Made by a program: the position numbers and the translations under genes
The notes under the pieces: model-generated
What the model was told of the DNA's origin: nothing
Seen by the model: the letters and a program-made list of their open reading frames with translations, nothing else
Databases searched by the model: none
Assembly (NCBI RefSeq): GCF_009759665.1
Contig: NZ_WQNE01000001.1
Span: forward strand, 549,390 to 613,389
Source of the DNA: Bradyrhizobium cajani
Lineage (GTDB): Bacteria > Pseudomonadota > Alphaproteobacteria > Rhizobiales > Xanthobacteraceae
Length of the DNA: 64,000 bases
Direction: 5' to 3'
Part shown: piece after piece, positions 1 through 8,679 of the stretch
How the letters are laid out: each line of letters opens with the position of its first letter
How positions within the stretch are numbered: position 1 is the stretch's first letter

Positions 1-863
1 AGGAGCTGGGAGTCGATCTCCAGGAAGTGGTTGATGAGGAGACGCGCGGCATTGGGGTGCGCCGCATTCTTCAACAGCGCGAACTCCATCTGCGCATAGG
101 GCGCGCCCTCCTGCGGGATGACCACCTTGACCGGCAGTCCCTTCAGATCCGAGGCGAAGGCGAATACCTGCGGAACGTAGATCGGGTATTCGCCGCGCGC
201 CACGCGGCGCGCATCATTGCGCATGTCGCGGCTGAACACCGGCTTCTGTTCCGCGAGCTGCTCGTTGAACGGTGCGCCCATCTTCTTCTGCAGGACCGCG
301 AACATGGTGTTGCCGCTCCCCAGCGGACGCATGTCGTCCGACAGGATCTTGCCCTTCCATTTCGGATCGTTGAGATCGTTCCAGCTCTTCGGTTCCTCCT
401 CGGGCTTCACCAGGCGCGTATTGATCAGGATCCCCATCGGCTGCACATAGGCCGGCACGCTGACATCGGAGGTCTTGAACGGTTCGCGCAGGTTGGCCGC
501 GTTGGGGATGTCGCCGACCTTCTGGACATAGTCGCCAGTCTTGAGCTGCTCCTCGATCATCGTCGTGGTGATGATCTCGGTGTCGCCCAGAAACCGCCCG
601 GCCGCCTGCTCGGTGCGAACACGCTCGGCAAGCTCGCTGGCACGCAGATCGAGACTCTCGACCTTGATTCCATACTTGGCTTCGAAGGACTTCAGCACGG
701 CGGCATAATAGGGTGCGCCGAGCGCCATGCTGTAGACGACGACCTTGCCCTCCTTCTTGGCCGCGTCCACCACCGCGGTCCAGTCCGCGCTCTGCGCCGA
801 GACGGTCGCGCTGCTCCCGACAAGCCATCCCGCACATACGATCCACTTCAGCACTCTCGACAC
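1..863 (-). CDS. ABC transporter family-1 substrate-binding protein (partial, C-terminus beyond window)
   Basis: Periplasmic binding protein of the iron(III)/polyamine-like extracellular solute-binding family 1. The start is GTG at 863, behind a GGAGG at about 867-871. It is followed by a signal peptide ending near VSAQS. The 287 visible residues closely parallel the complete protein at 4355-5362: shared blocks include LRASEL, RTEQAAGRF, PKSW.DL and GLPVK..IPQEG.PY, and residues near the edge match INH.L. About 45 C-terminal residues are missing at the window edge. It lies downstream of the Rieske and amidohydrolase genes on the same strand and probably shares their transcript. No permease or ATPase of this transporter type is present in the window. 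The ligand cannot be told from sequence; an aromatic or other carboxylate is an inference from the neighbours. Confidence 0.85.
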   Translation of the reverse strand, partial: MSRVLKWIVCAGWLVGSSATVSAQSADWTAVVDAAKKEGKVVVYSMALGAPYYAAVLKSFEAKYGIKVESLDLRASELAERVRTEQAAGRFLGDTEIITTTMIEEQLKTGDYVQKVGDIPNAANLREPFKTSDVSVPAYVQPMGILINTRLVKPEEEPKSWNDLNDPKWKGKILSDDMRPLGSGNTMFAVLQKKMGAPFNEQLAEQKPVFSRDMRNDARRVARGEYPIYVPQVFAFASDLKGLPVKVVIPQEGAPYAQMEFALLKNAAHPNAARLLINHFLEIDSQL

Positions 864-927
864 GCCATCCTCCCTTGACTTCTTGTTCTTTCCGGTTGTT
901 CTTTCCGGCTCGCGCAGCGATCGCGCG

Positions 928-1341
928 CTAAAGCTCGATCACAACATATTGCTTCTCGACCGACACGGGAAATGTCTCGGCGCGAAGCTCCTCCTCGCCC
1001 AGCGCACTCCCCTGCTCCAGCTTGAGATCGTAGCTTCGAACCTTGGTTCGCCGTGGATCGCACCAGGATTTGCCGGTACGGATGTCGAACTCCCAGCCAT
1101 GCCAGGGGCAGCGCACGAGCTCGTTCCTGCGGCTGTAGCGATAGGCGCCCGGCTCATCGGCCTCGACCAAGCCGACGATACGGCCCTTGCACAGCGATGC
1201 GCCTTCATGCGGGCAACGGTTGGCGATGGCGAAGAACTCGCCTTCCAGGTTGAATATCCCGATCTCCCGCCCCTGCACCTCGACGATCTTGCGTGCGCCG
1301 GACGGAATCTCATCGACAGTGGCAACGACATGACGCGTCAT
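928..1341 (-). CDS. Rieske [2Fe-2S] ferredoxin-like protein
   Basis: A 137-residue protein carrying both Rieske cluster motifs: Cys43-Pro-His45 in CPHEGASL and Cys78-Pro-Trp-His81 in CPWHGWEFD. The size matches free-standing Rieske ferredoxins or the N-terminal Rieske domain of ring-hydroxylating oxygenases; there is no catalytic non-heme iron domain. It should pass electrons to an oxygenase or oxidoreductase, perhaps an enzyme encoded nearby. Its start codon overlaps the stop of the upstream amidohydrolase by one base (1341), so the two are almost certainly cotranscribed. The link to the amidohydrolases suggests oxidative breakdown of a cyclic compound, which is inference. Confidence 0.9.
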   Translation of the reverse strand: MTRHVVATVDEIPSGARKIVEVQGREIGIFNLEGEFFAIANRCPHEGASLCKGRIVGLVEADEPGAYRYSRRNELVRCPWHGWEFDIRTGKSWCDPRRTKVRSYDLKLEQGSALGEEELRAETFPVSVEKQYVVIEL

Positions 1342-2444
1342 CAGGCCAGTCCGTAGAATTGCTGCGCGTTGCCAAACAATATCTGGTGGCGCTGCGCTTC
1401 GCTCAGCGGCGCCTTGAAGGCGTAGCGCGGGTCATCGAAATCCCAATGCGGGTAGTCGGTCGAGAACAGCAGCCGGTCCCAGCCGATCCGCTCGAACAGC
1501 TCCGTCAGATGCGACGCCCGTTCCGGCTCCTCCATCGGCTGGGTCGTGAACCAGATGTGTTCCCGCACATAATCCGACGGACAGCGTTTCAGGTGCGGCA
1601 CCTCGCTGCGCAGCTTGGCCCAATGCTTGTCCATGCGCGCGCAGAGCGAGGGAATCCAGCCGAGCCCGCCTTCCATGATGACGATCCGCAGCTTCGGAAA
1701 GCGCTCGAACACCCCCTCGAACACCAGGCTGCTGACGATGGCCTGCATGGATTCGGCGACCGCGTGATGTTCCTCCATGTAGTAGGAAGGCCAGCCGCCT
1801 CCGGTCGAGGGATGGCCGTTGGTGCCACCGACGTGAACCGCGATCGGCAGGCCCGCCTGCTCGGCGGCGGCAAAGATCGGCCAGTAGCGCCGACGCCCGA
1901 GCGGCTCGTCCGTGCGCGGCAGGACCAGGATCTGCACGAAATTCGGATCACCTGCCCGCGCCTCGATCTCGGCGACCGAGCCTGCCGCATCTTCCTGGGC
2001 GATCAGGACCGACGCCTTCAGACGCGGCTCGTTGCGCACCCAGCGCTCCACCTGCCAGGTGTTCATTGCCTTGGTCAGGGCTACGCCGAAGTCCAGATTG
2101 CGCTGGCTCCCCGGATTCCAGCGCAGCGGGATCAGGATGCCGTGGTCGACACCGTTGGGATCGAGATGCTGCTGCTGCATCAGGGCGAGGCTCGATCCCG
2201 GCGGACCGCCTTCGTCCGGATAGGCATCGACGCGCGCGGCATCCGGCGACATGCGCGGATGGGTCAGCGCTTCGGAGAAGGCATGACGCAGATGACTGCC
2301 ATAGATGGTCAGATGATCGATCCAGCGCCGGGCGAGGAACGGATGAACCTCCGTCCAGGCGGTCATGGCGGGATGAATGTCGCAATCGATGACCCGCAGC
2401 CTGTTGGCGGCAGGACTGACGCGATCGAGTTCGACGATGCTCAT
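1341..2444 (-). CDS. Amidohydrolase, ACMSD-like family
   Basis: A 367-residue metal-dependent hydrolase or decarboxylase of the amidohydrolase-2 (ACMSD-like TIM barrel) family. The N-terminal metal motif is DCDIHP near residue 20. Further supporting motifs are GVDHGILIPL, AVHVGG and, near the C-terminus, STDYPHWDFD, which carries the conserved Asp and His. Members act on ring-cleavage products and related carboxylates by decarboxylation or hydrolysis. It overlaps the upstream paralogous amidohydrolase by 4 bp (2441-2444) and the downstream Rieske gene by 1 bp, so the three form one translationally coupled unit. The exact substrate cannot be read from sequence. Confidence 0.9.
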   Translation of the reverse strand: MSIVELDRVSPAANRLRVIDCDIHPAMTAWTEVHPFLARRWIDHLTIYGSHLRHAFSEALTHPRMSPDAARVDAYPDEGGPPGSSLALMQQQHLDPNGVDHGILIPLRWNPGSQRNLDFGVALTKAMNTWQVERWVRNEPRLKASVLIAQEDAAGSVAEIEARAGDPNFVQILVLPRTDEPLGRRRYWPIFAAAEQAGLPIAVHVGGTNGHPSTGGGWPSYYMEEHHAVAESMQAIVSSLVFEGVFERFPKLRIVIMEGGLGWIPSLCARMDKHWAKLRSEVPHLKRCPSDYVREHIWFTTQPMEEPERASHLTELFERIGWDRLLFSTDYPHWDFDDPRYAFKAPLSEAQRHQILFGNAQQFYGLA

Positions 2445-3565
2445 GCGCTCACCTCGGCTTCGGTGCTGCGGACGGACGCCGCAAGCCGCGGATAGGCCGC
2501 AAGCGGGTTGTCGCGCAGGATCTTTTGCAGCAACGGCTCCGGCAGGCCGGGCGGCAACGCGGCATCGCCGTCAAACTGCCAGTGCGGGTAGTCGGTGGAG
2601 AACAGGAACAGCTCGTCCGATTTGAGGTGATCGACCAGCCGCAGCAAGCCTTCGGCCTCGTCGGGATCGTCGATCGGCTGCACCGTGAAACGGACGTGAT
2701 CGCGCAGGATGTCGGAGGGCGCGCGCGTCACCCATGGCACTTCGGCGCGAACGCCCTTCCAGGTCTTGTCGGCGCGCCAGATGAAACCGCTGAGCCAGGT
2801 CAGGCCAGATTCGATCATCACCACACGCAGCCGGGGGAACTTTGCGAAGACGCCTTCCGAGATCAGGCTCTGCAGCTGGTTCTCGAAGGCGCCGGACTGC
2901 GCGATGTAATCCTCGATGAAATAGGACGGCCATCCAACCGACGTCGGCGCGTAGCGATAGGCGCTGCCGGCATGGACGCCGATCGCAAGACCGAGCCGCT
3001 CGGCCGCGGCGTAGATCGGCCAGAGCTGCCGGCGGCCGAGCGTGAGCTCGCCGGACACGAGGAGCAACACCTGGATGAAGCGGCCATCGCCCGCCACGCG
3101 TTCGATCTCCGCAACCGCGAGCTCGGTGTTGTGCGCCGGCACGATGATCGAGGCACGCAAGCGGGGATCGCGGTCGAGCCAGGCGTCGCGTATCCAATCA
3201 TTGGTCGCCCGACACAACGCCGCCGCCATATCCTCGCTGTGCATGGCCTGGCCGCCATAGAGACAGTTGAGGATACCGAAACTGGCCTGGAAGCGATCGA
3301 GCACGTGTTGCTGCATCGCGGCGAGCGACGATCCGGGCTTTCCCGCACCGGCCGGCTTCCAGTCCGGGCGGCAGCTCAATGGCGCGTTCTGCGGATAGCT
3401 GGTCAGGCTGAGATTGAGGCGATCGAGCGCGCGGACGGCGACCATCTCGCGCCAGTAATCGTCGAGATAGGGCATCAGGACGTCCATGCCCGGCACCGCG
3501 GGATGGAGATCGCAATCGACGGCGCCGGCAAAGCGTTGCGCGCTGCACGATGGGTCGGTCGTCAT
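2441..3565 (-). CDS. Amidohydrolase, ACMSD-like family (second copy)
   Basis: A 374-residue paralogue of the next gene, with the same landmarks: VDCDLHPAV at the N-terminus, GVHAGSAYRY mid-protein and FSTDYPHWQFD near the C-terminus. The reading frame stays open up to 3646, but ATG 3565 is preferred. It places the conserved barrel start where the paralogue has it, and it leaves the palindromes at 3620-3665 outside the coding sequence. It heads a tightly overlapping operon with the second amidohydrolase and the Rieske protein, divergent from a MarR regulator. Two similar hydrolases in tandem suggest consecutive steps or a heteromeric enzyme; this is inference. Confidence 0.88.
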   Translation of the reverse strand: MTTDPSCSAQRFAGAVDCDLHPAVPGMDVLMPYLDDYWREMVAVRALDRLNLSLTSYPQNAPLSCRPDWKPAGAGKPGSSLAAMQQHVLDRFQASFGILNCLYGGQAMHSEDMAAALCRATNDWIRDAWLDRDPRLRASIIVPAHNTELAVAEIERVAGDGRFIQVLLLVSGELTLGRRQLWPIYAAAERLGLAIGVHAGSAYRYAPTSVGWPSYFIEDYIAQSGAFENQLQSLISEGVFAKFPRLRVVMIESGLTWLSGFIWRADKTWKGVRAEVPWVTRAPSDILRDHVRFTVQPIDDPDEAEGLLRLVDHLKSDELFLFSTDYPHWQFDGDAALPPGLPEPLLQKILRDNPLAAYPRLAASVRSTEAEVSA

Positions 3566-3619
3566 GATGAGGCTTCGCCCTTCTTCGCAAGAGTGACCAA
3601 CGCCGGAAACAGTCTTATG

Positions 3620-3665
3620 TTGATCCATCAATAAATGAGATGTCAAATAATTTGATCCAGATCAA
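3620..3665. promoter_or_regulatory. Palindrome cluster between amidohydrolase operon and marR; includes an anaerobox-like site
   Basis: Three overlapping or adjacent palindromes lie in the divergent intergenic region: TTGATCCATCAA (3620-3631), TCAAATAATTTGA (3643-3655) and TTGATCCAGATCAA (3652-3665). They are plausible operators for the MarR protein encoded 54 bp away, since MarR sites are commonly short AT-rich palindromes. The last also fits TTGAT-N4-ATCAA exactly, the FNR/FixK box pattern. The sequence alone does not decide which protein binds. Confidence 0.6.
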
Positions 3666-3718
3666 TAGCCTCGAATCGGACCTATCGGCTAGAGTGGCCG
3701 GCGATCCGGGAGAACGGG

Positions 3719-4216
3719 ATGACTGCGCAGCGCACCAAGACGAAGGACGAGCCCAACCAGCATCCGATCGGCGGATTGATAGGGGAACAACACATCACCG
3801 TGCTGCTCGTCAGCATCGGCTCCCGTCTCAATCGCAGCGCCTCCACCTATTATCGCGAAGCCTGGAACCTGAGCATGGCGGAGTGGCGCCTGCTGCTGGC
3901 GCTCAAGAGCACGCACTCCCTCAATGTCGGCGAATTGTCGGCCGTGGTCGATCTCGACAAGGCGGCCGTCTCCCGGGCGCTGGCCTTGCTCCAGAAGAAC
4001 CGGCTTGTCTCGGTACAGCAGACCCGGACCCGCGGCCGCGCCGCCATCGCGACCTTGACCGACGAGGGACAGAAACTCTCCGCAAAGCTGCTGCGCGTGT
4101 CGTTGCAGCGGCAGCAGCGGCTGTTCAAATCGATCGCCAAGGCGGACAAGGCGGAGCTGGAACGGCTGCTGCGCCAGCTTGCCGGCGTACTGGCGGACGC
4201 GGACTGGGAGCGCTGA
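3719..4216 (+). CDS. MarR family transcriptional regulator
   Basis: A 165-residue winged-helix regulator. The DNA-binding core runs from about residue 50 to 115: AEWRLLLAL, LNVGELSAVVDLDKAAVSRALALLQKNRLV, then the wing RTRGRAAIATLTDEGQKL. Flanking helices form the dimer interface. Divergent transcription from the amidohydrolase-Rieske operon across a palindrome-rich region is the usual layout for a MarR repressor that responds to the pathway substrate or its CoA thioester. It could also influence the convergent genes beyond 4355, although those are read from the other side. Confidence 0.9.
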   Translation: MTAQRTKTKDEPNQHPIGGLIGEQHITVLLVSIGSRLNRSASTYYREAWNLSMAEWRLLLALKSTHSLNVGELSAVVDLDKAAVSRALALLQKNRLVSVQQTRTRGRAAIATLTDEGQKLSAKLLRVSLQRQQRLFKSIAKADKAELERLLRQLAGVLADADWER

Positions 4217-4354
4217 TGCCGGACGGACCGGCAACGGGACGGTGCCGGCCAGCCGCACCCGGGCGGAACGAAGCGGCGGCGCCGCCGCGCCAGCAATGGG
4301 ACAATCGCGTCTGTTGAGCATGTATCCTCCGCCGGAGGTTTGCAGTCTCCGCCG

Positions 4355-5362
4355 CTATTTGTAGATTTCCTTCGCCAACGCCAGCATGGCGTCCTGGGTG
4401 TCGACATCGGTGGTGCCGAGCAGCTTGGCACCGGAGAGCGCACGCATCTCCTCCTTCACCGGGCCTTCGAGCTGGTCGACCACGGGAATCAGACCCGCAT
4501 TGGCATAGATCAGCTGCACCTCGTCGCTGAGATAGTGGTTGATGAACAGCCGCGCAGCGTTCGGATGCGGCGCATTTCGCAGCAAGGCCATGTCGAAGCG
4601 GATATAGGGCACGCCCTCCTGCGGGATGATCAGCTTGACCGGAAGCCCCTTCAGCACCGTGGTGTTGGAGAACAATTGCGGGATGCGCATCGGAAATTCG
4701 CCGCGCGCAACCCGCCGCTCGTCATTGCCGACGTCGCGGCTGAAGATCGGCTGCTGGGCGGCGAGCTTCTCGTGATAGTCGCGCCCGAATGCGTCCTGGA
4801 GCACCGAGAACATGACCTGGCCGCCGCCGAGCGCGCGCATGTCATCGGACTGGATCTTGCCCTTCCAACGCGGATCAAGCAGATCCTTCCAGCTCTTCGG
4901 CTCGTCGGCAGGCTTGACCTGGGTCGTGTTGACGAGGATCCCGTAGGCGAGGATGTAGCTCGGCACCACCACGTCGGTCGCGGCTTGTCGCGGCGACAGG
5001 CGGCTCGTATTGGCGATGCCGCCGTGGGGCTGCAGCTCGCCGTCGCGCTGCGAACGGATCATGGTCGCCGCGCCGTTCTGGATCACATCGCCGATGAAGC
5101 GGCCCGCGGCCTGCTCGGTGCGCAACCGCTCGCGAAGCTCGCTCGCCCGGACGTCCAGCATCTCGACCGGGATGCCGTATTTCTTTTCGAAGCTCTTGAT
5201 GGCCACGAGATGGAACGGCGCGCCGAGAAACGAGGTGTAGAAAGTCAGCTTGCCTTCGGCCTTGGCGGCAGCGACCAGCGCGGCATCATCCTCGCCTCTC
5301 GCCGTCGACGCCACGACGCAGGCGATCACCGCCGCCGCGACATACGAAAGAACTCGCCTCAC
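4355..5362 (-). CDS. ABC transporter family-1 substrate-binding protein
   Basis: A 335-residue periplasmic binding protein with a cleavable signal peptide (VLSYVAAAVIACVVASTARG). Start GTG 5362 is chosen because it follows an AGGAGGAGG stretch and gives a normal signal peptide; the longer open frame to 5503 would add an implausible Arg/Pro-rich leader. The body has KAEGKLTFYTSFLGAP and IPQEGVPYIRFDMALL, as in iron/putrescine-type binding proteins. It is a clear paralogue of the partial gene at 1-863. It lies immediately downstream of the aconitase X genes on the same strand. No cognate permease is visible. Confidence 0.88.
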   Translation of the reverse strand: MRRVLSYVAAAVIACVVASTARGEDDAALVAAAKAEGKLTFYTSFLGAPFHLVAIKSFEKKYGIPVEMLDVRASELRERLRTEQAAGRFIGDVIQNGAATMIRSQRDGELQPHGGIANTSRLSPRQAATDVVVPSYILAYGILVNTTQVKPADEPKSWKDLLDPRWKGKIQSDDMRALGGGQVMFSVLQDAFGRDYHEKLAAQQPIFSRDVGNDERRVARGEFPMRIPQLFSNTTVLKGLPVKLIIPQEGVPYIRFDMALLRNAPHPNAARLFINHYLSDEVQLIYANAGLIPVVDQLEGPVKEEMRALSGAKLLGTTDVDTQDAMLALAKEIYK

Positions 5363-5441
5363 TCGCCACCTCCTCCTCTCGCGCTTCACCTCTCTTGCCG
5401 GAGGCATGCCGCGCGGCGCCGGCAGGGCCGGCCTCTGAGCT

Positions 5442-5861
5442 CTAGGAACTCTTCTTGGTGATCTCCACGATGCCCCGATCGGCATCGACCCTGACCCAGT
5501 CACCGTCTTCGATGATCGAAAGCGGGTCGCGGTCGAAATCGGTGAGCGCCGGCACCCTCATCACCACCGCACCGAGCGCAACCTTGGTCGTGGTCCGGTT
5601 GTAGAGAATGGCCTTGGGCGCGGTGCCGGCGAGCCGTGCGAGATGAAAATACTGCGACCAGCCCGACGAACCCTTGGCGCCCGGAAACACCAGAATCTTG
5701 TCCTTGAACGAGACGCCGCAAAGTTCGTGGCGCGTCTCGACCACCTTGCCGGTCCGCGGATCGATGCCGCCCCACCCGGAGATGGTCTCACGCGTGACGA
5801 GCGCCTCGCCTTCCGATACGCCACCCACCACCTTGCGGCCGTGCAGGACGATCATGCTCAT
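5442..5861 (-). CDS. Aconitase X swivel (small) subunit
   Basis: A 139-residue protein matching the small swivel-domain subunit of two-component aconitase X (former DUF126). Landmarks are GGVSEGEALVTRETISGWGGIDPRTG, the FPGAKGSSGW segment and ALGAVVMRVPALTDFD. It pairs with the large catalytic subunit, and the two reading frames overlap by 4 bp at 5858-5861, so they are translationally coupled. Characterised bacterial AcnX enzymes include cis-3-hydroxy-L-proline dehydratase, and an archaeal relative is phosphomevalonate dehydratase. The substrate here is unknown and the neighbours do not form a standard hydroxyproline pathway. The start at 5861 gives MSMIVLHG, typical of the family. Confidence 0.9.
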   Translation of the reverse strand: MSMIVLHGRKVVGGVSEGEALVTRETISGWGGIDPRTGKVVETRHELCGVSFKDKILVFPGAKGSSGWSQYFHLARLAGTAPKAILYNRTTTKVALGAVVMRVPALTDFDRDPLSIIEDGDWVRVDADRGIVEITKKSS

Positions 5862-7135
5862 CGCAATCCTCCCGTCCAGCGTCCCGCCACGGCGGCCTCG
5901 ACACAATCGGCCACCGAACCGAACCAGGCCTGAACGCCGGTGATGGCCGGAAGATAATGGGCCTGTTTCGCCGAGTCGGTCGCGACGACCCTGGTGCCCT
6001 TGGGCATGATGCGCGAGATCGCCGGGCAGGTATCGCTGAGCACGTGACCGCCGGCGGCCTTGATGACGTCGGTGTAGCCGCTGCGATCGGCGACCTCCTT
6101 CAACGCACGCGGCGTGAAGACCCACAGCGAGGTGTTGGGACTGATGCGCCGGCCCTCCAGAAGGCGCGCGACCTGCCAGACCTGCTCGATCGAATTGTGC
6201 GGACAGCCGAGCATGATGAAATCGACATCGGCCGAAGACGCCGTCGAATTCAGTTTCTCGTACGCGGCGCGTCGCTCCTGAGGTCCGTAGATCCAGCTCG
6301 CGCGCGGCGCGGAGCCGCCGAGCGCGCCCTCCTCCGACCTGGTTTCGGGCGTGACGCTCGGCATGTGATACATCTCGACGCCGCCGGACGAGGCCGCGGC
6401 CGCGCCGAAATGCTTCAGCTTGATCAGGCTGGGCTGGGACTCGAGGCCGCGAAACACCGGAATGTCCTCCTCGACCATTTCGCCGATGGCGTAACCCAGC
6501 AATCCCCAGTCCATCATGTCGTCGACGGACACCCTGACGTCGACGAGGTGTGTCGCGTGCCGGTTCTCCGGGATATGCAGGCCGAAATAGGGAATTCGCC
6601 CGGTGATGCTCGCGGCGCCCGTGCTCTCCCGTCCCTCGGTATTGGTGCGAGCACCCAGCACGGAGTTGCAGTAGATCACGGCCGATGATTCCATCCAGGC
6701 GCAATGCTCGCCCATCACCGGCACGTTGCCGACCTGATAGGGCGTGCAGGTCGAGAGCATGTTGATGCCCTTTGCGCCGAAGAACTTCTCTCCTTCGGTT
6801 TGTACCCGCGCGGCGTCTTCGGAAACCTGGCGCATCTCGGGATGCTCGCTGTCGATTCCCATGATGAGATGGCAGGTGTAGGCTTTCACCGGCGGCATCG
6901 CCACATGTTCGGTGCTGTCGAGATTGAACTCGGAGAAGATCGCGTCGTTGCCCTTGCTGGCGAACTCGCGGATCATCGGTCCGGCGGCCACGAAGGTGCC
7001 GCAGACGTTGTTGGTCTCCACCAGACGCTCGGCACCAAGCGCCTCGCCATAGCGGATCAGGAGATCCATGGCCTTCTGGACGGCTGCGCCCTCGGCGCCG
7101 TCCAGCATTCCCTGCTCGACGTCGGTGAGTTTCAT
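5858..7135 (-). CDS. Aconitase X catalytic (large) subunit
   Basis: A 425-residue protein of the AcnX catalytic family (former DUF521). It starts MKLTDVEQGMLDG, the normal family start, although the frame is open further upstream. Cysteines expected to serve an iron-sulfur or metal active site appear in NNVCGTF, LSTCTPYQ, MGEHCAWMESSAV, MLGCPHNS and SDTCPAIS. It should act with the small subunit as a hydro-lyase removing water from a hydroxylated small acid. Its start lies one base after the stop of the FAD oxidoreductase, so three genes (FAD enzyme, large subunit, small subunit) form one operon. The same strand then continues into a binding-protein gene. Confidence 0.92.
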   Translation of the reverse strand: MKLTDVEQGMLDGAEGAAVQKAMDLLIRYGEALGAERLVETNNVCGTFVAAGPMIREFASKGNDAIFSEFNLDSTEHVAMPPVKAYTCHLIMGIDSEHPEMRQVSEDAARVQTEGEKFFGAKGINMLSTCTPYQVGNVPVMGEHCAWMESSAVIYCNSVLGARTNTEGRESTGAASITGRIPYFGLHIPENRHATHLVDVRVSVDDMMDWGLLGYAIGEMVEEDIPVFRGLESQPSLIKLKHFGAAAASSGGVEMYHMPSVTPETRSEEGALGGSAPRASWIYGPQERRAAYEKLNSTASSADVDFIMLGCPHNSIEQVWQVARLLEGRRISPNTSLWVFTPRALKEVADRSGYTDVIKAAGGHVLSDTCPAISRIMPKGTRVVATDSAKQAHYLPAITGVQAWFGSVADCVEAAVAGRWTGGLR

Positions 7136-7136
7136 G

Positions 7137-8501
7137 TCAGGCGCTCGCTTCCTTGAAGGAACGAATGCTGCGCGCCACCTCGTGGCCGCTGACGTTGCGT
7201 TCGAGATTGTCCCGCAGGCGGTGGCGCAACGCAGCCATATCGATCTGGTGGACACTGCCGGTGCCGGCGAGATCCAGCGCGTGGGCCGCAGCCGCGCCCA
7301 TGGCAATGCACGGCCCCATGACGCGCACGCTGGACAAGGCCGCATTGTCCGCATCGATGCAGCGTCCGGCCGCAACGACATTGTCGGCGTCCGCCGGCGT
7401 CAGGCAGCCGAAGGGCACGTAATGCATGTGGTCCTCGCCGAACGGCCGCCAGACATGGTCGGTACCGGAATCGTGCAACTCGATCGGCCAGGCGGTGCGT
7501 GCGACGGCGTCGTCGAACGTCCGCCCGGTGATGACGTCGTCGACCGTGAGCTGCTGGCGGCCACGGATCCAGCGTGTCTGACGGATGCCCGGAAAACCGT
7601 AGGCGCGCACGCGCGCCTTGCCAAAGGCCTTGGGAAACTCGCGCCTGAGGAAGGTCACGGCGCGGTCCGCCTGCTCACGGCCCTCGAGCGTCTTGTTCGA
7701 CATCTCGAACGGATCGAGCGGCGTCTCCACATGCGTCATGTTCATCGCTGCGATGCCGCGGCCGGGAATGATGAAGCTCAATCCCTCGCGCCGGACCAGG
7801 CCGTAATGCTCGGCGCGATCGCGCATCCGTGCCGGCAGCTCCTCGCGGCTCGGCACATGGGCCTCATCGATCCCCTCGAGCACCACCATCTGGGTGCCGA
7901 ACACCGGGCCGTCTGCCGCCTCCTGGCAGGGAAAGCCGGCTTGCCACACCAATGCCGCGTCACCGCTGGCATCGACGAAACCGTTGGCCTCGACGCGGAC
8001 GTCGCCGTAGCGCGTCGCCAGTCCAAGCGCGCGCACGCGCCGGTCGCGGACTTCGACCTCGCGCAGCACGGCGCCGAGCAACACATTGATGCCGGCGTCC
8101 CGGATCGCGTTCTCGATCCAGCGGCCGAGCGCGACCTCGTCGTAGATGATGATGTTGTTGACACCCTGCCGATAATGGATCGCGCCGTTCTTGGACAGAT
8201 CGCGGATGATGTCCTCGGCAATGCCGTAGGTCACCTGGTAACCGTCCTTGCCGTTGGAGAACATGCCGCAGATGGTGCCGACGATGGAGTTGACGGCCTG
8301 GCCCCCGAGCACGGGAAGGCCGTCGATCAGCAGCACCTTGCGACCGAGCCGTGCCGCCTCGATGGCGGCGGACACCCCGGCGATGCCCGAGCCGACCACG
8401 CAGATATCGGCCGAGCTCTGCAACGGCCGGGAGCCGCTGCGCACGACGGTGCGCGTCGCGGTCGAGGCCTTGGTCCGAAAGGAGGTGGAAGCTGCGCCCA
8501 T
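7137..8501 (-). CDS. FAD-dependent oxidoreductase (FAD_oxidored type)
   Basis: A 454-residue flavoprotein. The Rossmann dinucleotide motif sits near residue 35 (VVGSGIAGVSAAIEAA), followed by the acidic LLID end of strand 2. The C-terminal FAD loop reads VAAGRCIDADNAALSSVRVMGPC. This composition is typical of the FAD_oxidored family, which often accompanies catabolic gene sets. No transmembrane segment or export signal is seen. It is the first gene of an operon with both aconitase X subunits and is divergent from a LysR regulator, whose 18-bp palindrome (8592-8609) lies in the shared promoter region. It probably oxidises or reduces the compound dehydrated by AcnX. Confidence 0.88.
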   Translation of the reverse strand: MGAASTSFRTKASTATRTVVRSGSRPLQSSADICVVGSGIAGVSAAIEAARLGRKVLLIDGLPVLGGQAVNSIVGTICGMFSNGKDGYQVTYGIAEDIIRDLSKNGAIHYRQGVNNIIIYDEVALGRWIENAIRDAGINVLLGAVLREVEVRDRRVRALGLATRYGDVRVEANGFVDASGDAALVWQAGFPCQEAADGPVFGTQMVVLEGIDEAHVPSREELPARMRDRAEHYGLVRREGLSFIIPGRGIAAMNMTHVETPLDPFEMSNKTLEGREQADRAVTFLRREFPKAFGKARVRAYGFPGIRQTRWIRGRQQLTVDDVITGRTFDDAVARTAWPIELHDSGTDHVWRPFGEDHMHYVPFGCLTPADADNVVAAGRCIDADNAALSSVRVMGPCIAMGAAAAHALDLAGTGSVHQIDMAALRHRLRDNLERNVSGHEVARSIRSFKEASA

Positions 8502-8591
8502 GCTGCTTGCGATCCCTGGGTTTGTCCCTGTCTGACGTCTTTTTTCGCCGCCTCCGAGGCAGCCCCCCAGACATGCGCTCGTCCAAAGCGG

Positions 8592-8609
8592 AAATAAATC
8601 ATGTTATTT
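8592..8609. promoter_or_regulatory. Candidate LysR operator
   Basis: AAATAA and TTATTT form a perfect 6-bp inverted repeat separated by ATCATG, between the divergent FAD oxidoreductase and LysR genes. AT-rich interrupted dyads of the T-N11-A type are usual LysR sites. Its position also argues that the LysR protein starts at GTG 8680 rather than at 8608, because the earlier start would overlap the dyad. Confidence 0.45.
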
Positions 8610-8679
8610 GCTTGTTCAGTTTTCTCGATTTGGAAAAAATGCGATCGTGGCCGCGGCCCGCAACGATTGGGGAATCACG

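Noticed and set aside
7068..8597. 509-codon plus-strand frame opposite the FAD oxidoreductase
   Set aside because: The minus strand carries the Rossmann motif and correct FAD_oxidored ending; the plus frame is His/Arg/Asp-rich and featureless.
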